Of a stretch of DNA of 56,768 bases, positions 20,246-28,141 are shown piece by piece (positions within the stretch are counted from its first letter, which is position 1; every line of letters begins with the position of its first letter). Below the pieces are notes generated by a model. It did no database searches, had not been told where the DNA came from, and saw only the letters and a list, made by a program, of their open reading frames with translations. The DNA comes from an uncultured Flavobacteriales bacterium. Its GTDB lineage: Bacteria > Bacteroidota > Bacteroidia > Flavobacteriales_D > Crocinitomicaceae. The translations under genes were made by a program, and so were the position numbers. The stretch covers positions 1-56,768 of the forward strand of contig CAIOSO010000008.1 in NCBI GenBank assembly GCA_903860985.1. The letters run 5' to 3'.

Positions 20246-20253
20246 TAGTTTTG
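20246..20253 (+). promoter_or_regulatory. murI: -7 promoter box of murI
   Basis: TAGTTTTG ends 4 bases before the murI ATG at 20258, giving a likely leaderless message. Its upstream partner would fall within the terminator hairpin of the previous operon, and no TTG is visible there. Confidence 0.5.
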
Positions 20254-20257
20254 AATC

Positions 20258-21082
20258 ATGAACAAAAGAGCGCCTATTGGTATTTTTGACTCTGGTTACG
20301 GTGGATTAACCGTATTTGATGAGGTGCAAAAAATTCTTCCAACACACGATTTATTGTACTTTGGTGATAACGCAAGAGCGCCTTATGGAAATCGTTCTTT
20401 CGATGTGGTGTATGAATTTACACTAGAAGCCGTCCAATTTTTGTTTGATCAAGGATGTCCTTTAGTTGTGCTTGCCTGCAACACGGCATCTGCTAAAGCA
20501 CTTCGAACCATTCAACAGCAAGACTTGCCTAACTTGGCTCCGGATAAACGCGTGCTAGGCGTTATTCGTCCAAGCACAGAGGAAATAGGGTTTTTGAGTA
20601 AAAATCGGCACGTAGGGGTTTTAGGCACGACCGGAACCATCCAAAGTGAATCCTATAGCATCGAGCTGAAAAAATTGGCGCCAGATATTTTGGTTTCTCA
20701 ACACGCTTGTCCAATGTGGGTCCCGCTCATTGAAAATGAAAAACACCAACATCCAGCCGGAATTCAATTTATCGAGGAGGATGTAAAGGAATTACTGAAA
20801 AAAGACCCGCTCATAGACACGATAATATTAGCTTGTACACATTACCCGGTAATTAAGCAAAAGATTCAGGAAATCGCAGGAAAACACATCCAAGTGGTAT
20901 CGCAAGGACCAATAGTGGCTGAAAAACTAAATCAATATTTAGTAGCTCACCCTGAAATCGATCAAAAACTATCAAAAAATGCTGTACGTGAATTTTACAG
21001 TTCGGAATCCGTAGAGGTCTTTAATGAGAAAGCAGCGCGTTTTTTGGGCTATCCTGTACAGTCCAAACACCATGGTTTTTAA
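20258..21082 (+). CDS. murI: Glutamate racemase
   Basis: A 274-residue racemase that makes D-glutamate for peptidoglycan. The family start PIGIFDSGYGGLTVFDE is present. The two catalytic cysteines are in VVLACNTASAKALR (about residue 74) and IILACTHYPVIK (about residue 190). The YFGDNARAPYGNRS substrate loop is intact. It has its own promoter box and follows the skp terminator. Its stop shares a TTAA with the convergent DUF4296 gene (21079-21082), so there is no space for an independent terminator between the two. Confidence 0.96.
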   Translation: MNKRAPIGIFDSGYGGLTVFDEVQKILPTHDLLYFGDNARAPYGNRSFDVVYEFTLEAVQFLFDQGCPLVVLACNTASAKALRTIQQQDLPNLAPDKRVLGVIRPSTEEIGFLSKNRHVGVLGTTGTIQSESYSIELKKLAPDILVSQHACPMWVPLIENEKHQHPAGIQFIEEDVKELLKKDPLIDTIILACTHYPVIKQKIQEIAGKHIQVVSQGPIVAEKLNQYLVAHPEIDQKLSKNAVREFYSSESVEVFNEKAARFLGYPVQSKHHGF

Positions 21083-21405
21083 GGGACTTGCCTGCTTAAG
21101 CGGTCCATAATCTGCGTGTTTAAAGCCTTAAATATTTCAGGTTTACTTGCGTAATAAGCATAACTATCAACGAAGTTCTTTTTGCTTACACCACGTTTTT
21201 TAAATACAGATTCTAGTGATTTATCTAGCGACTCCTTATATACACCAGGAACACCATATTTACTTTGATAGTGACTTTCAATTAAAAGCACCTCTTCTAA
21301 AACCAGACTCATTTTACCTTCTTCAATTAACCCCACTGGCTTACTTCCCATGTTTTCTTGACACGCACTAACGAGAATGAGTATAAAAATTAAAAAGTAG
21401 TTCAT
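21079..21405 (-). CDS. DUF4296 family lipoprotein
   Basis: A 108-residue predicted lipoprotein: a short hydrophobic leader ending L-V-S-A-C gives a lipobox with Cys15. The rest is a small helical domain (VLEEVLLIESHYQSKYG, then FKKRGVSKKNFVDSYAYYASKPE) typical of DUF4296, a Bacteroidota-only family of unknown function. It is the last gene of an operon with dihydroorotase: its ATG overlaps the upstream stop by one base (TAATG). Confidence 0.88.
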   Translation of the reverse strand: MNYFLIFILILVSACQENMGSKPVGLIEEGKMSLVLEEVLLIESHYQSKYGVPGVYKESLDKSLESVFKKRGVSKKNFVDSYAYYASKPEIFKALNTQIMDRLSRQVP

Positions 21406-22745
21406 TAAGCGATATTAAAAAGTAGTCTGTCGCCCATTATTCCATCCAAAATCTCCCCTTTGGAATAGGCTAGTCGTCCATTAATAAAGGTGCTGTCTAT
21501 CTCGTGATTAAAGGTGTGTCCTTCAAAAGGAGACCAAGCACATTTGGACAAACAGTTTTCTTTAAAGACAGCCGTTTTTCTGTTGGGATCAACAAGCACG
21601 ATATCTGCATGATACCCTTCGCGAATAAATCCCCTTCCTTGAATACGGAAAAGAATGGCGGGAGCATGAGCCATTTTTTCTACCATACGCTCAATACTGA
21701 TTTTTCCTTCTTGCACTTTTTCTAACATGGCAATTAATGCGTGCTGAACAAGCGGACCTCCGGAGGGGGCGCTCATATACGTATTGGATTTTTCTTCCAG
21801 TGTATGAGGTGCATGATCTGTCGCAATGACGTCAATGCGATTGTCTAGTACCGCTTTCCAGATACCTTCTCGGTCAGCAGCTGTTTTCACCGCAGGATTC
21901 CATTTGATAAAGTTTCCTTTTTCAGCGTAATCTTGATCTGAAAACCAGAGGTGGTGAATACAGGCTTCCGCAGTAATGTGTTTTTTCTCCAAGGGAAGCG
22001 AATTGTCAAATAAATGTGTTTCTCGTTCTGTGGAGATATGTAAAATATGTAGCCTTGATTGGTATTTCTTTGCCAAAGAAACCGCCAATGACGACGAAAG
22101 AAAACAAGCTTCCTCACTGCGAATCAATGGATGCGCCTCAATGGGAATGTCTTCACCATACAGTTCCTTAAAACGCGCCATGTTGGTTCTAACGGTTAAT
22201 TCATCTTCACAATGCGTGGCAATAAGCATCGAAACGCGTGAAAAGAGGCTTTCTAAGACCGCTTCTTTGTCCACCAACATATTTCCTGTTGACGAACCCA
22301 TAAAGATCTTTATACCACAAATATTTTGGTGGTTTGTTTTTAATACTTCCTCTAGGTTATCATTGGAAGCCCCCATAAAAAAGGAGTAATTTGCCAAAGA
22401 TGTTTCGGCAGCGATTTGATATTTATCTGCAAGTAATTCTTGTGTCAAGGCATTAGGCACCGTATTCGGCATCTCCATGAATGAAGTGATTCCTCCAGCA
22501 ACAGCTGCTCGCGATTCTGAATAGATGGTTCCTTTGTGTGTTAATCCTGGCTCTCTGAAATGAACTTGGTCATCAATGCATCCTGGTAGAACATATTTTC
22601 CCTCCGCATTGATTTCAACAACACCCGCGGGTAGGTCAATGTTTGTAGCAATTTTTTGGATGCGACCGTTTAAAATCAACACATCTCCCACAAATTGCTT
22701 TCCTTCATTTACAATTGTTCCGGCTTTGATCAAATAATTATTCAT
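21405..22745 (-). CDS. pyrC: Dihydroorotase
   Basis: A 446-residue amidohydrolase of the class I (CAD/PyrC-like) dihydroorotase group. It closes carbamoyl-aspartate to dihydroorotate in pyrimidine synthesis. The carboxylated-Lys region GIKIFMGSSTGNM, the metal His in IATHCEDE and LHILHIS, and the Asp of IATDHAPHT are visible. The first motif reads DDQVHFREPG, so the first His of the usual H-x-H is Gln. I chose ATG 22745, which overlaps the upstream glycosyltransferase stop (ATGA); a longer frame to 22769 exists. A hydantoinase-like activity is the main alternative. Confidence 0.9.
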   Translation of the reverse strand: MNNYLIKAGTIVNEGKQFVGDVLILNGRIQKIATNIDLPAGVVEINAEGKYVLPGCIDDQVHFREPGLTHKGTIYSESRAAVAGGITSFMEMPNTVPNALTQELLADKYQIAAETSLANYSFFMGASNDNLEEVLKTNHQNICGIKIFMGSSTGNMLVDKEAVLESLFSRVSMLIATHCEDELTVRTNMARFKELYGEDIPIEAHPLIRSEEACFLSSSLAVSLAKKYQSRLHILHISTERETHLFDNSLPLEKKHITAEACIHHLWFSDQDYAEKGNFIKWNPAVKTAADREGIWKAVLDNRIDVIATDHAPHTLEEKSNTYMSAPSGGPLVQHALIAMLEKVQEGKISIERMVEKMAHAPAILFRIQGRGFIREGYHADIVLVDPNRKTAVFKENCLSKCAWSPFEGHTFNHEIDSTFINGRLAYSKGEILDGIMGDRLLFNIA

Positions 22746-23455
22746 AAATCCATTTTTCGCATTTTCCACACACCAAAGAATGCTTCTTTAAATATGCCCG
22801 TGGACATTTTTGATTCTCCAACAACTCGATCAATAAACGTAATGGGGATTTCCTTCACCACAAAACCATGCTTTAATGCTGCGAATTTCATGCATATTTG
22901 AAAGGCATAACCTTTAAATATGACCTGATCTAATTTGATTTTCTTTAATACTTCAGCTCGATAGCACTTGAATCCTGCGGTTGTGTCCTTAATGCCAATC
23001 CATAGAATCAAGCGAACGTAAACACTGGCAAAATAACTCATTAAGATGCGTTTCATAGGCCAATTTTTCACGCGTCCTCCACGACAGTACCTTGAACCGA
23101 CAGCAACATCTACGCCTGATTCACATTCGGCCAATAGACGCTCAAGGTCTTTCGGATTATGCGAAAAATCGCAGTCCATCTCAAAAACATACTCATAGCC
23201 GTGTGCTAACGCCCATTTAAACCCATGTATATAAGCGGTTCCAAGCCCTAATTTTCCACTTCTTTTCTCTAAATGTATGCGCTCCGGGAATTGAGATTGC
23301 AACTGCTCAACGACAGCTGCTGTCCCATCTGGGGATTGATCGTCAATAAACAAGATGTCAAATGCACTTTCTAACACCATAATAGCATTTGCCATTGGAC
23401 CGACATTGTCGAGCTCATTGTATGTTGGAATAATAACGATTGATTTAGCGGCCAT
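22742..23455 (-). CDS. Polyprenol-phosphate mannosyltransferase-like GT2
   Basis: A 237-residue GT-A enzyme of the Dpm1 type, which moves a sugar from a nucleotide donor to a polyprenyl phosphate. The fold is marked by VIIPTYNELDNVGPMANAI, FIDDQSPDGTAAVVE, YVFEMDCDFSHNPKDL and GSRYCRGGRVKNWP. The C-terminus ends just after the catalytic domain, with no added membrane helices, as in the short soluble Dpm1 form. It is the first gene of a three-gene operon with dihydroorotase and a DUF4296 lipoprotein, joined by 4-base and 1-base overlaps. The metabolic link is unclear. Confidence 0.9.
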   Translation of the reverse strand: MAAKSIVIIPTYNELDNVGPMANAIMVLESAFDILFIDDQSPDGTAAVVEQLQSQFPERIHLEKRSGKLGLGTAYIHGFKWALAHGYEYVFEMDCDFSHNPKDLERLLAECESGVDVAVGSRYCRGGRVKNWPMKRILMSYFASVYVRLILWIGIKDTTAGFKCYRAEVLKKIKLDQVIFKGYAFQICMKFAALKHGFVVKEIPITFIDRVVGESKMSTGIFKEAFFGVWKMRKMDL

Positions 23456-23525
23456 ATGGATGTAACGAAATTAAGGAACAATTATCAATTCGAAAAAGAT
23501 GTCCAAGATTATCTTGTGAATAAGC

Positions 23526-23552
23526 AAAAAAAAACCGCCACTAGGGCGGTTT
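23526..23552 (-). terminator. Rho-independent terminator of prs-rplY
   Basis: AAACCGCC (23532-23539), a 5-base loop, and GGCGGTTT (23545-23552). Read on the minus strand the stem is followed by a long T run, from the A tract at 23526-23534. Confidence 0.9.
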
Positions 23553-23583
23553 AAGTCATGTGTTGAAGTCTTCAACAATGATT

Positions 23584-24174
23584 TTATGCTTCTTCTTCTT
23601 CCTCGTCATCAACCTCAGCACCTTTAACAGCACCACGAGCCATTTTAACAGAAACAACAACCGCAGTTGCAGGATCCAATAAAGTAACACCTGGAATTTC
23701 AATGCTGTTCACACGGATGGATTGACCAATGCGCAATGAAGATATATCTAATGTAATTGCATCTGGAAGGTCTTTCGCTAATCCAACGCATTGTAATGAA
23801 CGGAATACGGTCATTAATTTACCACCGGCCAATACTCCACGAGATGATCCTGTTAACCTAACTGGAAGTTTAACGCGAACAGTTTTCGTGTCGCTCAACT
23901 CCAAAAAGTCAACGTGTTGAATGGTGTCTTTCGTTGGATGCTGTTGCAACTCACGAATGATTGCCATCGCTTTTTTCCCATCGATATCCAAGGCCACTTG
24001 GAACACTTCTGGTGAATAAACAATTTTGTCCATTTCAGTTCGCTTTACTGAGAAGTGAGTTTGCTCACCTTGGCCGTAAAGCACACAAGGAACTTGACCA
24101 GCATTTCTTAGGCTGGCAGCATCCTTTTTCCCTACGTTCGTTCTAAGCGAACCGCTCAAATGTGCTGTTTTCAT
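23584..24174 (-). CDS. rplY: 50S ribosomal protein L25 (general stress protein Ctc type)
   Basis: A 196-residue L25/TL5/Ctc protein that binds 5S rRNA. The N-terminal L25 domain has GSLRTNVGKKDAASLRNAGQ and PCVLYG. The C-terminal beta domain (VKLPVRLTGSSRGVLAGGKL to about residue 180) makes it the long two-domain form. The acidic tail (DDEEEEEA) is a normal Bacteroidota feature. It lies 11 bases after prs, an old and widespread pairing, and ends in a strong terminator. Confidence 0.96.
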   Translation of the reverse strand: MKTAHLSGSLRTNVGKKDAASLRNAGQVPCVLYGQGEQTHFSVKRTEMDKIVYSPEVFQVALDIDGKKAMAIIRELQQHPTKDTIQHVDFLELSDTKTVRVKLPVRLTGSSRGVLAGGKLMTVFRSLQCVGLAKDLPDAITLDISSLRIGQSIRVNSIEIPGVTLLDPATAVVVSVKMARGAVKGAEVDDEEEEEA

Positions 24175-24185
24175 GTATATATTAA

Positions 24186-25115
24186 TTAAGAGATTACAAA
24201 ATGAGAACTAATGGACTCGTTGTTTACCAAACGTTTAATCACGTCTCCAAACAATTCAGCAACAGTAATCACACGAATTTTGTCACTCTTTTGTGACATT
24301 GGTATTGTGTCTGTTACAATCAGTTCGGTTAATTGAGAGTTTTGAATGCGTTCATATGCTGGACCACTCAGCACTGCGTGTGTACAAAATGCGCGAACAC
24401 TTAAAGCGCCTTTTTCAATCAATAAGTCTGCAGCGGTGGTTAGTGTGCCTGCGGTATCACACATGTCATCAATGATAATTACATCTTTTCCATCAACGTC
24501 ACCGATGACAGTCATTTCTGCAACTTCATTTGGTCTTTTACGGTGTTTGTGACACAGCGCGAGCCCACAGTTTAATTTTTTCGCGTAGGAATTAGCGCGT
24601 TTCGCACCACCGGCGTCCGGAGCAGCGACTACTAAATTGGAAGTGTCAAGTTTTTCTATTTCTCCAAAAAACAACGTGGAGGCATACAAATGATCAACGG
24701 GAACTTCAAAAAATCCTTGTATTTGATCCGCGTGTAAGTCCATGGTCATGATTCGATCTACACCTGCGGCCATCAACATGTTGGCAACAAGTTTTGCTCC
24801 AATGGCAACACGTGGTTTGTCTTTTCTATCTTGACGAGCAAATCCGAAATATGGAATTACAGTGATGATTTTTCGAGCAGAAGCACGGCGTGCAGCATCT
24901 ACCAAAAGCAACAATTCGAATAAATTTTCAGTTGGCGGCATCGTAGACTGTACAATAAAAACATCTTGTCCACGAACAGTTTCTTCAAATGATGGTTGAA
25001 ATTCCCCATCACTGAAAACACTCACTTTTACGTCCCCAAGTTTAACGCCAAAACTTTCCGCTACTTTCGTAGCAAGGACCTCTGATGATCTACCTGCAAA
25101 TATTTTTACTCCCAC
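24186..25115 (-). CDS. prs: Ribose-phosphate pyrophosphokinase
   Basis: A 309-residue class I PRPP synthase that makes PRPP from ribose 5-phosphate and ATP for nucleotide, His and Trp synthesis. The flexible catalytic loop with FGFARQDRKDKPR, the DLHADQIQGFF segment (about residue 128), and the PRPP loop IIIDDMCDTAGTL (about residue 216) are intact. The start codon is GTG (25113-25115). No in-frame ATG gives a better N-terminus. It is cotranscribed with rplY from a near-perfect promoter at 25136-25166. Confidence 0.96.
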   Translation of the reverse strand: MGVKIFAGRSSEVLATKVAESFGVKLGDVKVSVFSDGEFQPSFEETVRGQDVFIVQSTMPPTENLFELLLLVDAARRASARKIITVIPYFGFARQDRKDKPRVAIGAKLVANMLMAAGVDRIMTMDLHADQIQGFFEVPVDHLYASTLFFGEIEKLDTSNLVVAAPDAGGAKRANSYAKKLNCGLALCHKHRKRPNEVAEMTVIGDVDGKDVIIIDDMCDTAGTLTTAADLLIEKGALSVRAFCTHAVLSGPAYERIQNSQLTELIVTDTIPMSQKSDKIRVITVAELFGDVIKRLVNNESISSHFVIS

Positions 25116-25135
25116 GTCTTTCGAAAAATTGAACG

Positions 25136-25166
25136 CAAAGGTAGAGAAAATAAAACTTTCTACAAA
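25136..25166 (-). promoter_or_regulatory. Promoter of prs-rplY
   Basis: On the minus strand: TTTG (from 25163-25166), exactly 19 bases, then TACCTTTG (25136-25143). This is the best match in the window to the Bacteroidota consensus TTTG-N19-TAnnTTTG. The leader is about 20 bases. Confidence 0.85.
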
Positions 25167-25227
25167 ATAGGGCCTTACGCTGTATAGAAGGTCTTTCGAA
25201 TACCACGTGATTGTTGCTTAATTGCGT

Positions 25228-25235
25228 TAATTTTG
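25228..25235 (+). promoter_or_regulatory. -7 promoter box of the ABC exporter gene
   Basis: TAATTTTG, an exact TAnnTTTG, 10 bases before the ATG at 25246. TTG triplets upstream are closer than usual (14 bases), so the -33 element is unclear. Confidence 0.5.
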
Positions 25236-25245
25236 TACATAGATT

Positions 25246-27033
25246 ATGAAGTCAAAAAACCCCCAAAAAAAAAAGCTGTTTAAACGCTTATTGTTCTTTG
25301 CGAAACCTTACCGCAAGTATTTGTCTATCGCCATCATATCTGTTATTTTATTGTCCATTCCAGGCCCATTGCGCCCTTTGTTAATTGGGAGAATGGTGGA
25401 CAAATACATTGTGCAATCACAAAACCCAGGCATGTTGTTGTGGTGGTCCATGTTACTATTGGGCGTAATGGTTCTTGAAGGGATTCTTCAACTTATCTCC
25501 TCATATTTTTCCAATTTATTGGCTCAATCTGTCATTCGTGACTTAAGAAAGAAAATCATTCAGCATTTCCTCCGCTTACGGATGTCCTATTTTGATAAAA
25601 ACCCTGTCGGCGCAATGGTCACGCGCGTTGTCTCTGACATGGAGGCGATAACCGAGGTTTTTTCATCTGGAATCATGGAAATTATTTCGGACTTGTTTTC
25701 CTTGGTATTCATTTTATTTCTGATGTTTATGAATAATTGGGAATTAGCCTGGATGACACTGGTTCCCATCCCGTTTTTACTCCTAGCAACACGAATCTTC
25801 GCTAGATCAATGAAAGATTCTTTTCAAAAAGAACGCGTGGCTGTTACCAGGTTAAACACCTTCGTGCAAGAGCGATTGAGCGGAATAAGCGTGGTGCAAT
25901 TATTCAACCGAGAAAGAGAAGAGTATAAGCGCTTTGAAAAGATTAATGAGGGACATAAACAAGCACACATTCAAGCGGTATGGGCAAACTCCATCTTCTT
26001 CCCGATTGTAGAAATATTGAGTTCCCTTTCCATCGCATTTTTGTTGGTTTGGGGAGCGCTTCATGTTTCGGGTAAGTCCGCCGCTGAAATTCGTTCTATG
26101 TACGGCGAGGTCTTTGCGTTCACATTGTGGATTAATCAATTGTATCGTCCAATTAGACAACTAGCGGATAAATTCAATATACTTCAACGCGGAACCGTTC
26201 GTGCGGAACGGGTTTTTGATGTATTGGATGAACAAGCGGACTTGCAGGAAAGCGGATCTATAACCGATGTTGATTTCGCACAATCGGTGCATTTTGAAAA
26301 CGTTTCTTTTTCTTACGTCAAGGACAGCCTGGTTTTAAAGAACGTGAATTTGACTATAAATCATGGGGAAACAGTCGCATTTGTTGGCGCAACAGGGGCG
26401 GGAAAAACATCCATCGTAAACTTATTAGGCCGATTTTATGAACACGATTCTGGGGTCATCCGCATCGGGAATGTTCCAATACAAGAGATAAAGTTATCGG
26501 AATTAAGGAAGAACATCGCTATTGTTTTACAAGATGTTTTTCTTTTTTCGGGTACGATATTCTCGAACATTACACTTGGCGACATGCAATTTACGAACGA
26601 TGATGTTGTTTCTGCCGCAAAGGCTGTTGGCGCTCATGAATTCATCATGAATTTGCCGGGAAATTATCAGCATGAAATTGGCGAAAGAGGAGGCGTGCTG
26701 TCTGTTGGACAACGTCAACTTATCGCATTCATTCGCGCGTATATTTATGCGCCACAAATATTAATTCTTGACGAAGCAACATCAAGTGTGGATAGTGAAA
26801 GCGAGCAATTGATTCAACGCGCAACCGAACAAATCACAAAAGGAAGAACCTCTATTGTGATTGCCCATCGCTTATCAACCATTCAAAAAGCGGATCGAAT
26901 CGTGGTAATGGAGAAAGGTGAATTGGTGGAAATAGGTAGTCACCAGGAATTGTTGCAGTTGGAAAACGGGTATTATAGGCGCTTGTACGACATGCAATTT
27001 TTTAATCAGAACGAAGAACATGAAGCGATTTAA
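25246..27033 (+). CDS. ABC exporter (fused membrane and ATPase domains)
   Basis: A 595-residue half-transporter with six predicted membrane helices, then an ATPase with Walker A GATGAGKTS, signature LSVGQRQL, Walker B ILILDEATSSVD and H-loop IAHRLST. The signature has Val where most exporters have Gly (LSGGQ); LSVGQ occurs in the MdlA/MdlB and YheH-like group. Export of drugs or lipids is likely, but the substrate is unknown. The last 14 bases overlap the start of a gene for a substrate-binding-like protein. The pairing is odd, because exporters do not use binding proteins. Confidence 0.92.
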   Translation: MKSKNPQKKKLFKRLLFFAKPYRKYLSIAIISVILLSIPGPLRPLLIGRMVDKYIVQSQNPGMLLWWSMLLLGVMVLEGILQLISSYFSNLLAQSVIRDLRKKIIQHFLRLRMSYFDKNPVGAMVTRVVSDMEAITEVFSSGIMEIISDLFSLVFILFLMFMNNWELAWMTLVPIPFLLLATRIFARSMKDSFQKERVAVTRLNTFVQERLSGISVVQLFNREREEYKRFEKINEGHKQAHIQAVWANSIFFPIVEILSSLSIAFLLVWGALHVSGKSAAEIRSMYGEVFAFTLWINQLYRPIRQLADKFNILQRGTVRAERVFDVLDEQADLQESGSITDVDFAQSVHFENVSFSYVKDSLVLKNVNLTINHGETVAFVGATGAGKTSIVNLLGRFYEHDSGVIRIGNVPIQEIKLSELRKNIAIVLQDVFLFSGTIFSNITLGDMQFTNDDVVSAAKAVGAHEFIMNLPGNYQHEIGERGGVLSVGQRQLIAFIRAYIYAPQILILDEATSSVDSESEQLIQRATEQITKGRTSIVIAHRLSTIQKADRIVVMEKGELVEIGSHQELLQLENGYYRRLYDMQFFNQNEEHEAI

Positions 27034-27874
27034 AATAGGCGGTGTGCCGGAACACTTTAATCTTCCTTGGCGAAATGCCATTGAGACCGGTGTCTTTCAA
27101 GCGATTGGTGTGGAGTTACATTGGTCTGACATGACCGGCGGAACAGGCCAAATGATTAAGGGGCTTCAAGCAGGGTCAATTGATATTGCCGTTCTATTGA
27201 CAGAGGGAATAACACGTGCCATTTTGCAAGGCTTAGACGCGAAAATTTTAACTGTATATGTTGCGAGTCCTTTACGTTGGGGGCTACATGTTCCAGCCGA
27301 TCATTCGATCAAAAAAGTAAGTGATTTAAACGGGAAAACATTTGCAATCTCGCGAGAAGGCTCGGGGTCCCACCTCATGACATATGTTAAAGCTCAGGAA
27401 GAAAAATGGGATTTAAATGCATTAAACTTCAATGTTGTGGGCGATGTTTACGGAGGTATTTGGGCATTAAACAATGGAGAGGCACAAGGATTTCTCTGGG
27501 AGAAATTTACCACATCCCCTTTTGTTGATCAAGGGAAATGCGATTTATTAGATGAGGTTCTCACGCCATGGCCTTGTTTTGTTATTGCGGTGCGCTCAGA
27601 ATTACTAGAGACGAATAAATCGTTATTGCAAGAAGTGGTTTCCATCGTACAGAAAGAGTCTCACAAGCTGAAACACCTCCCAAATTCCGCTGAGCAATTT
27701 GCCTGGAGGTATGCTTTGCCGCTGCATCAAGTGGAGCAGTGGTTAAATGAAACAGAATGGAATTATGGCGATGAATTGAACCCTGAAGCATTTGCAAAGG
27801 TTGTCTCAGAACTATTGACATTGGGGCTAATCTCACAAGAGCAATCGATAGAATGGGAAGAAAAATTATTTTAA
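27020..27874 (+). CDS. Substrate-binding-like protein (NMT1/THI5-type fold), no signal peptide
   Basis: A 284-residue protein resembling periplasmic binding proteins of the SsuA/ThiY/NMT1 kind: GGTGQMIKGLQAGSIDIAVLLTEG (written here as two adjoining pieces, GGTGQMIKGLQAG and SIDIAVLLTEG, about residues 40-63), LNGKTFAISREGSGSH (about 97-112) and GFLWEKFTTSP. The N-terminus (MKRFKIGGVPEHFNLPW) starts directly in the first strand and has no signal peptide or lipobox. As encoded it should stay in the cytoplasm. It overlaps the ABC exporter gene by 14 bases. It may be a cytoplasmic ligand sensor or an enzyme built on the binding-protein fold; I cannot name a ligand. Confidence 0.75.
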   Translation: MKRFKIGGVPEHFNLPWRNAIETGVFQAIGVELHWSDMTGGTGQMIKGLQAGSIDIAVLLTEGITRAILQGLDAKILTVYVASPLRWGLHVPADHSIKKVSDLNGKTFAISREGSGSHLMTYVKAQEEKWDLNALNFNVVGDVYGGIWALNNGEAQGFLWEKFTTSPFVDQGKCDLLDEVLTPWPCFVIAVRSELLETNKSLLQEVVSIVQKESHKLKHLPNSAEQFAWRYALPLHQVEQWLNETEWNYGDELNPEAFAKVVSELLTLGLISQEQSIEWEEKLF

Positions 27875-27981
27875 ATGCGCCACGCCTCTTTGTTTTTATA
27901 CAGATAGGTTCTTAAAATCAAGGTATTATCGTTCAAATCCCGTGTTTGATAACTACCTTCTCGCCAATGTTCATTTCGCAT
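27871..27981 (-). CDS. Candidate small protein, 36 residues, unknown
   Basis: An ATG-initiated reading frame of 36 codons fills the gap after the binding-protein-like gene and converges on it (stop codons overlap at 27871-27874). The peptide is hydrophilic with balanced composition (for example QTRDLNDNTLILRTY), which looks more protein-like than a random frame in A+T-rich DNA. An in-frame stop lies 31-33 bases upstream of the ATG, so it is not the tail of a longer gene as read. There is no homology claim. It could be chance; hence low confidence. Confidence 0.3.
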   Translation of the reverse strand: MRNEHWREGSYQTRDLNDNTLILRTYLYKNKEAWRI

Positions 27982-27987
27982 CTCGGG

Positions 27988-28015
27988 TTTGTGAAAATCT
28001 CCTAAATTTCACAAA
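27988..28015. repeat. Inverted repeat between two small divergent ORFs
   Basis: TTTGTGAAA (27988-27996), a 10-base spacer, TTTCACAAA (28007-28015): perfect 9-bp arms. Its centre is within one base of the midpoint between the two divergent start codons (27981 on -, 28023 on +). Either an operator for a divergent pair or an mRNA hairpin next to the + strand start. Confidence 0.5.
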
Positions 28016-28022
28016 AAAAGCC

Positions 28023-28136
28023 ATGAACATACTTTTACCTTTAGCTATTGGGAGTTCTTTTTGGGTTGCTGTTTTAACCGTTCTTGGAATGGTTGCTGTT
28101 TTTGCTGTTTTGTTTTTTTCTGAGCGAAAAAAATAA
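28023..28136 (+). CDS. Small single-span membrane protein, 37 residues, unknown
   Basis: An ATG-initiated 37-residue ORF with one long hydrophobic segment (about residues 3-32) ending in S-E-R-K-K. This is the look of a real small membrane protein, with the positive tail in the cytoplasm. The frame stays open upstream to 27942, but the sequence there is not protein-like and would run through the inverted repeat. Its stop is 5 bases before the convergent S41 protease stop. It could be a regulator of a membrane complex; no function can be assigned. Confidence 0.45.
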   Translation: MNILLPLAIGSSFWVAVLTVLGMVAVFAVLFFSERKK

Positions 28137-28141
28137 ACGGC

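Noticed and set aside
27928-27945. tRNA-like T-arm sequence (GTTCAAATCCCG)
   Set aside because: The flanking bases do not pair into a T stem and no acceptor, D or anticodon arms can be drawn around it. It falls within the small - strand ORF.
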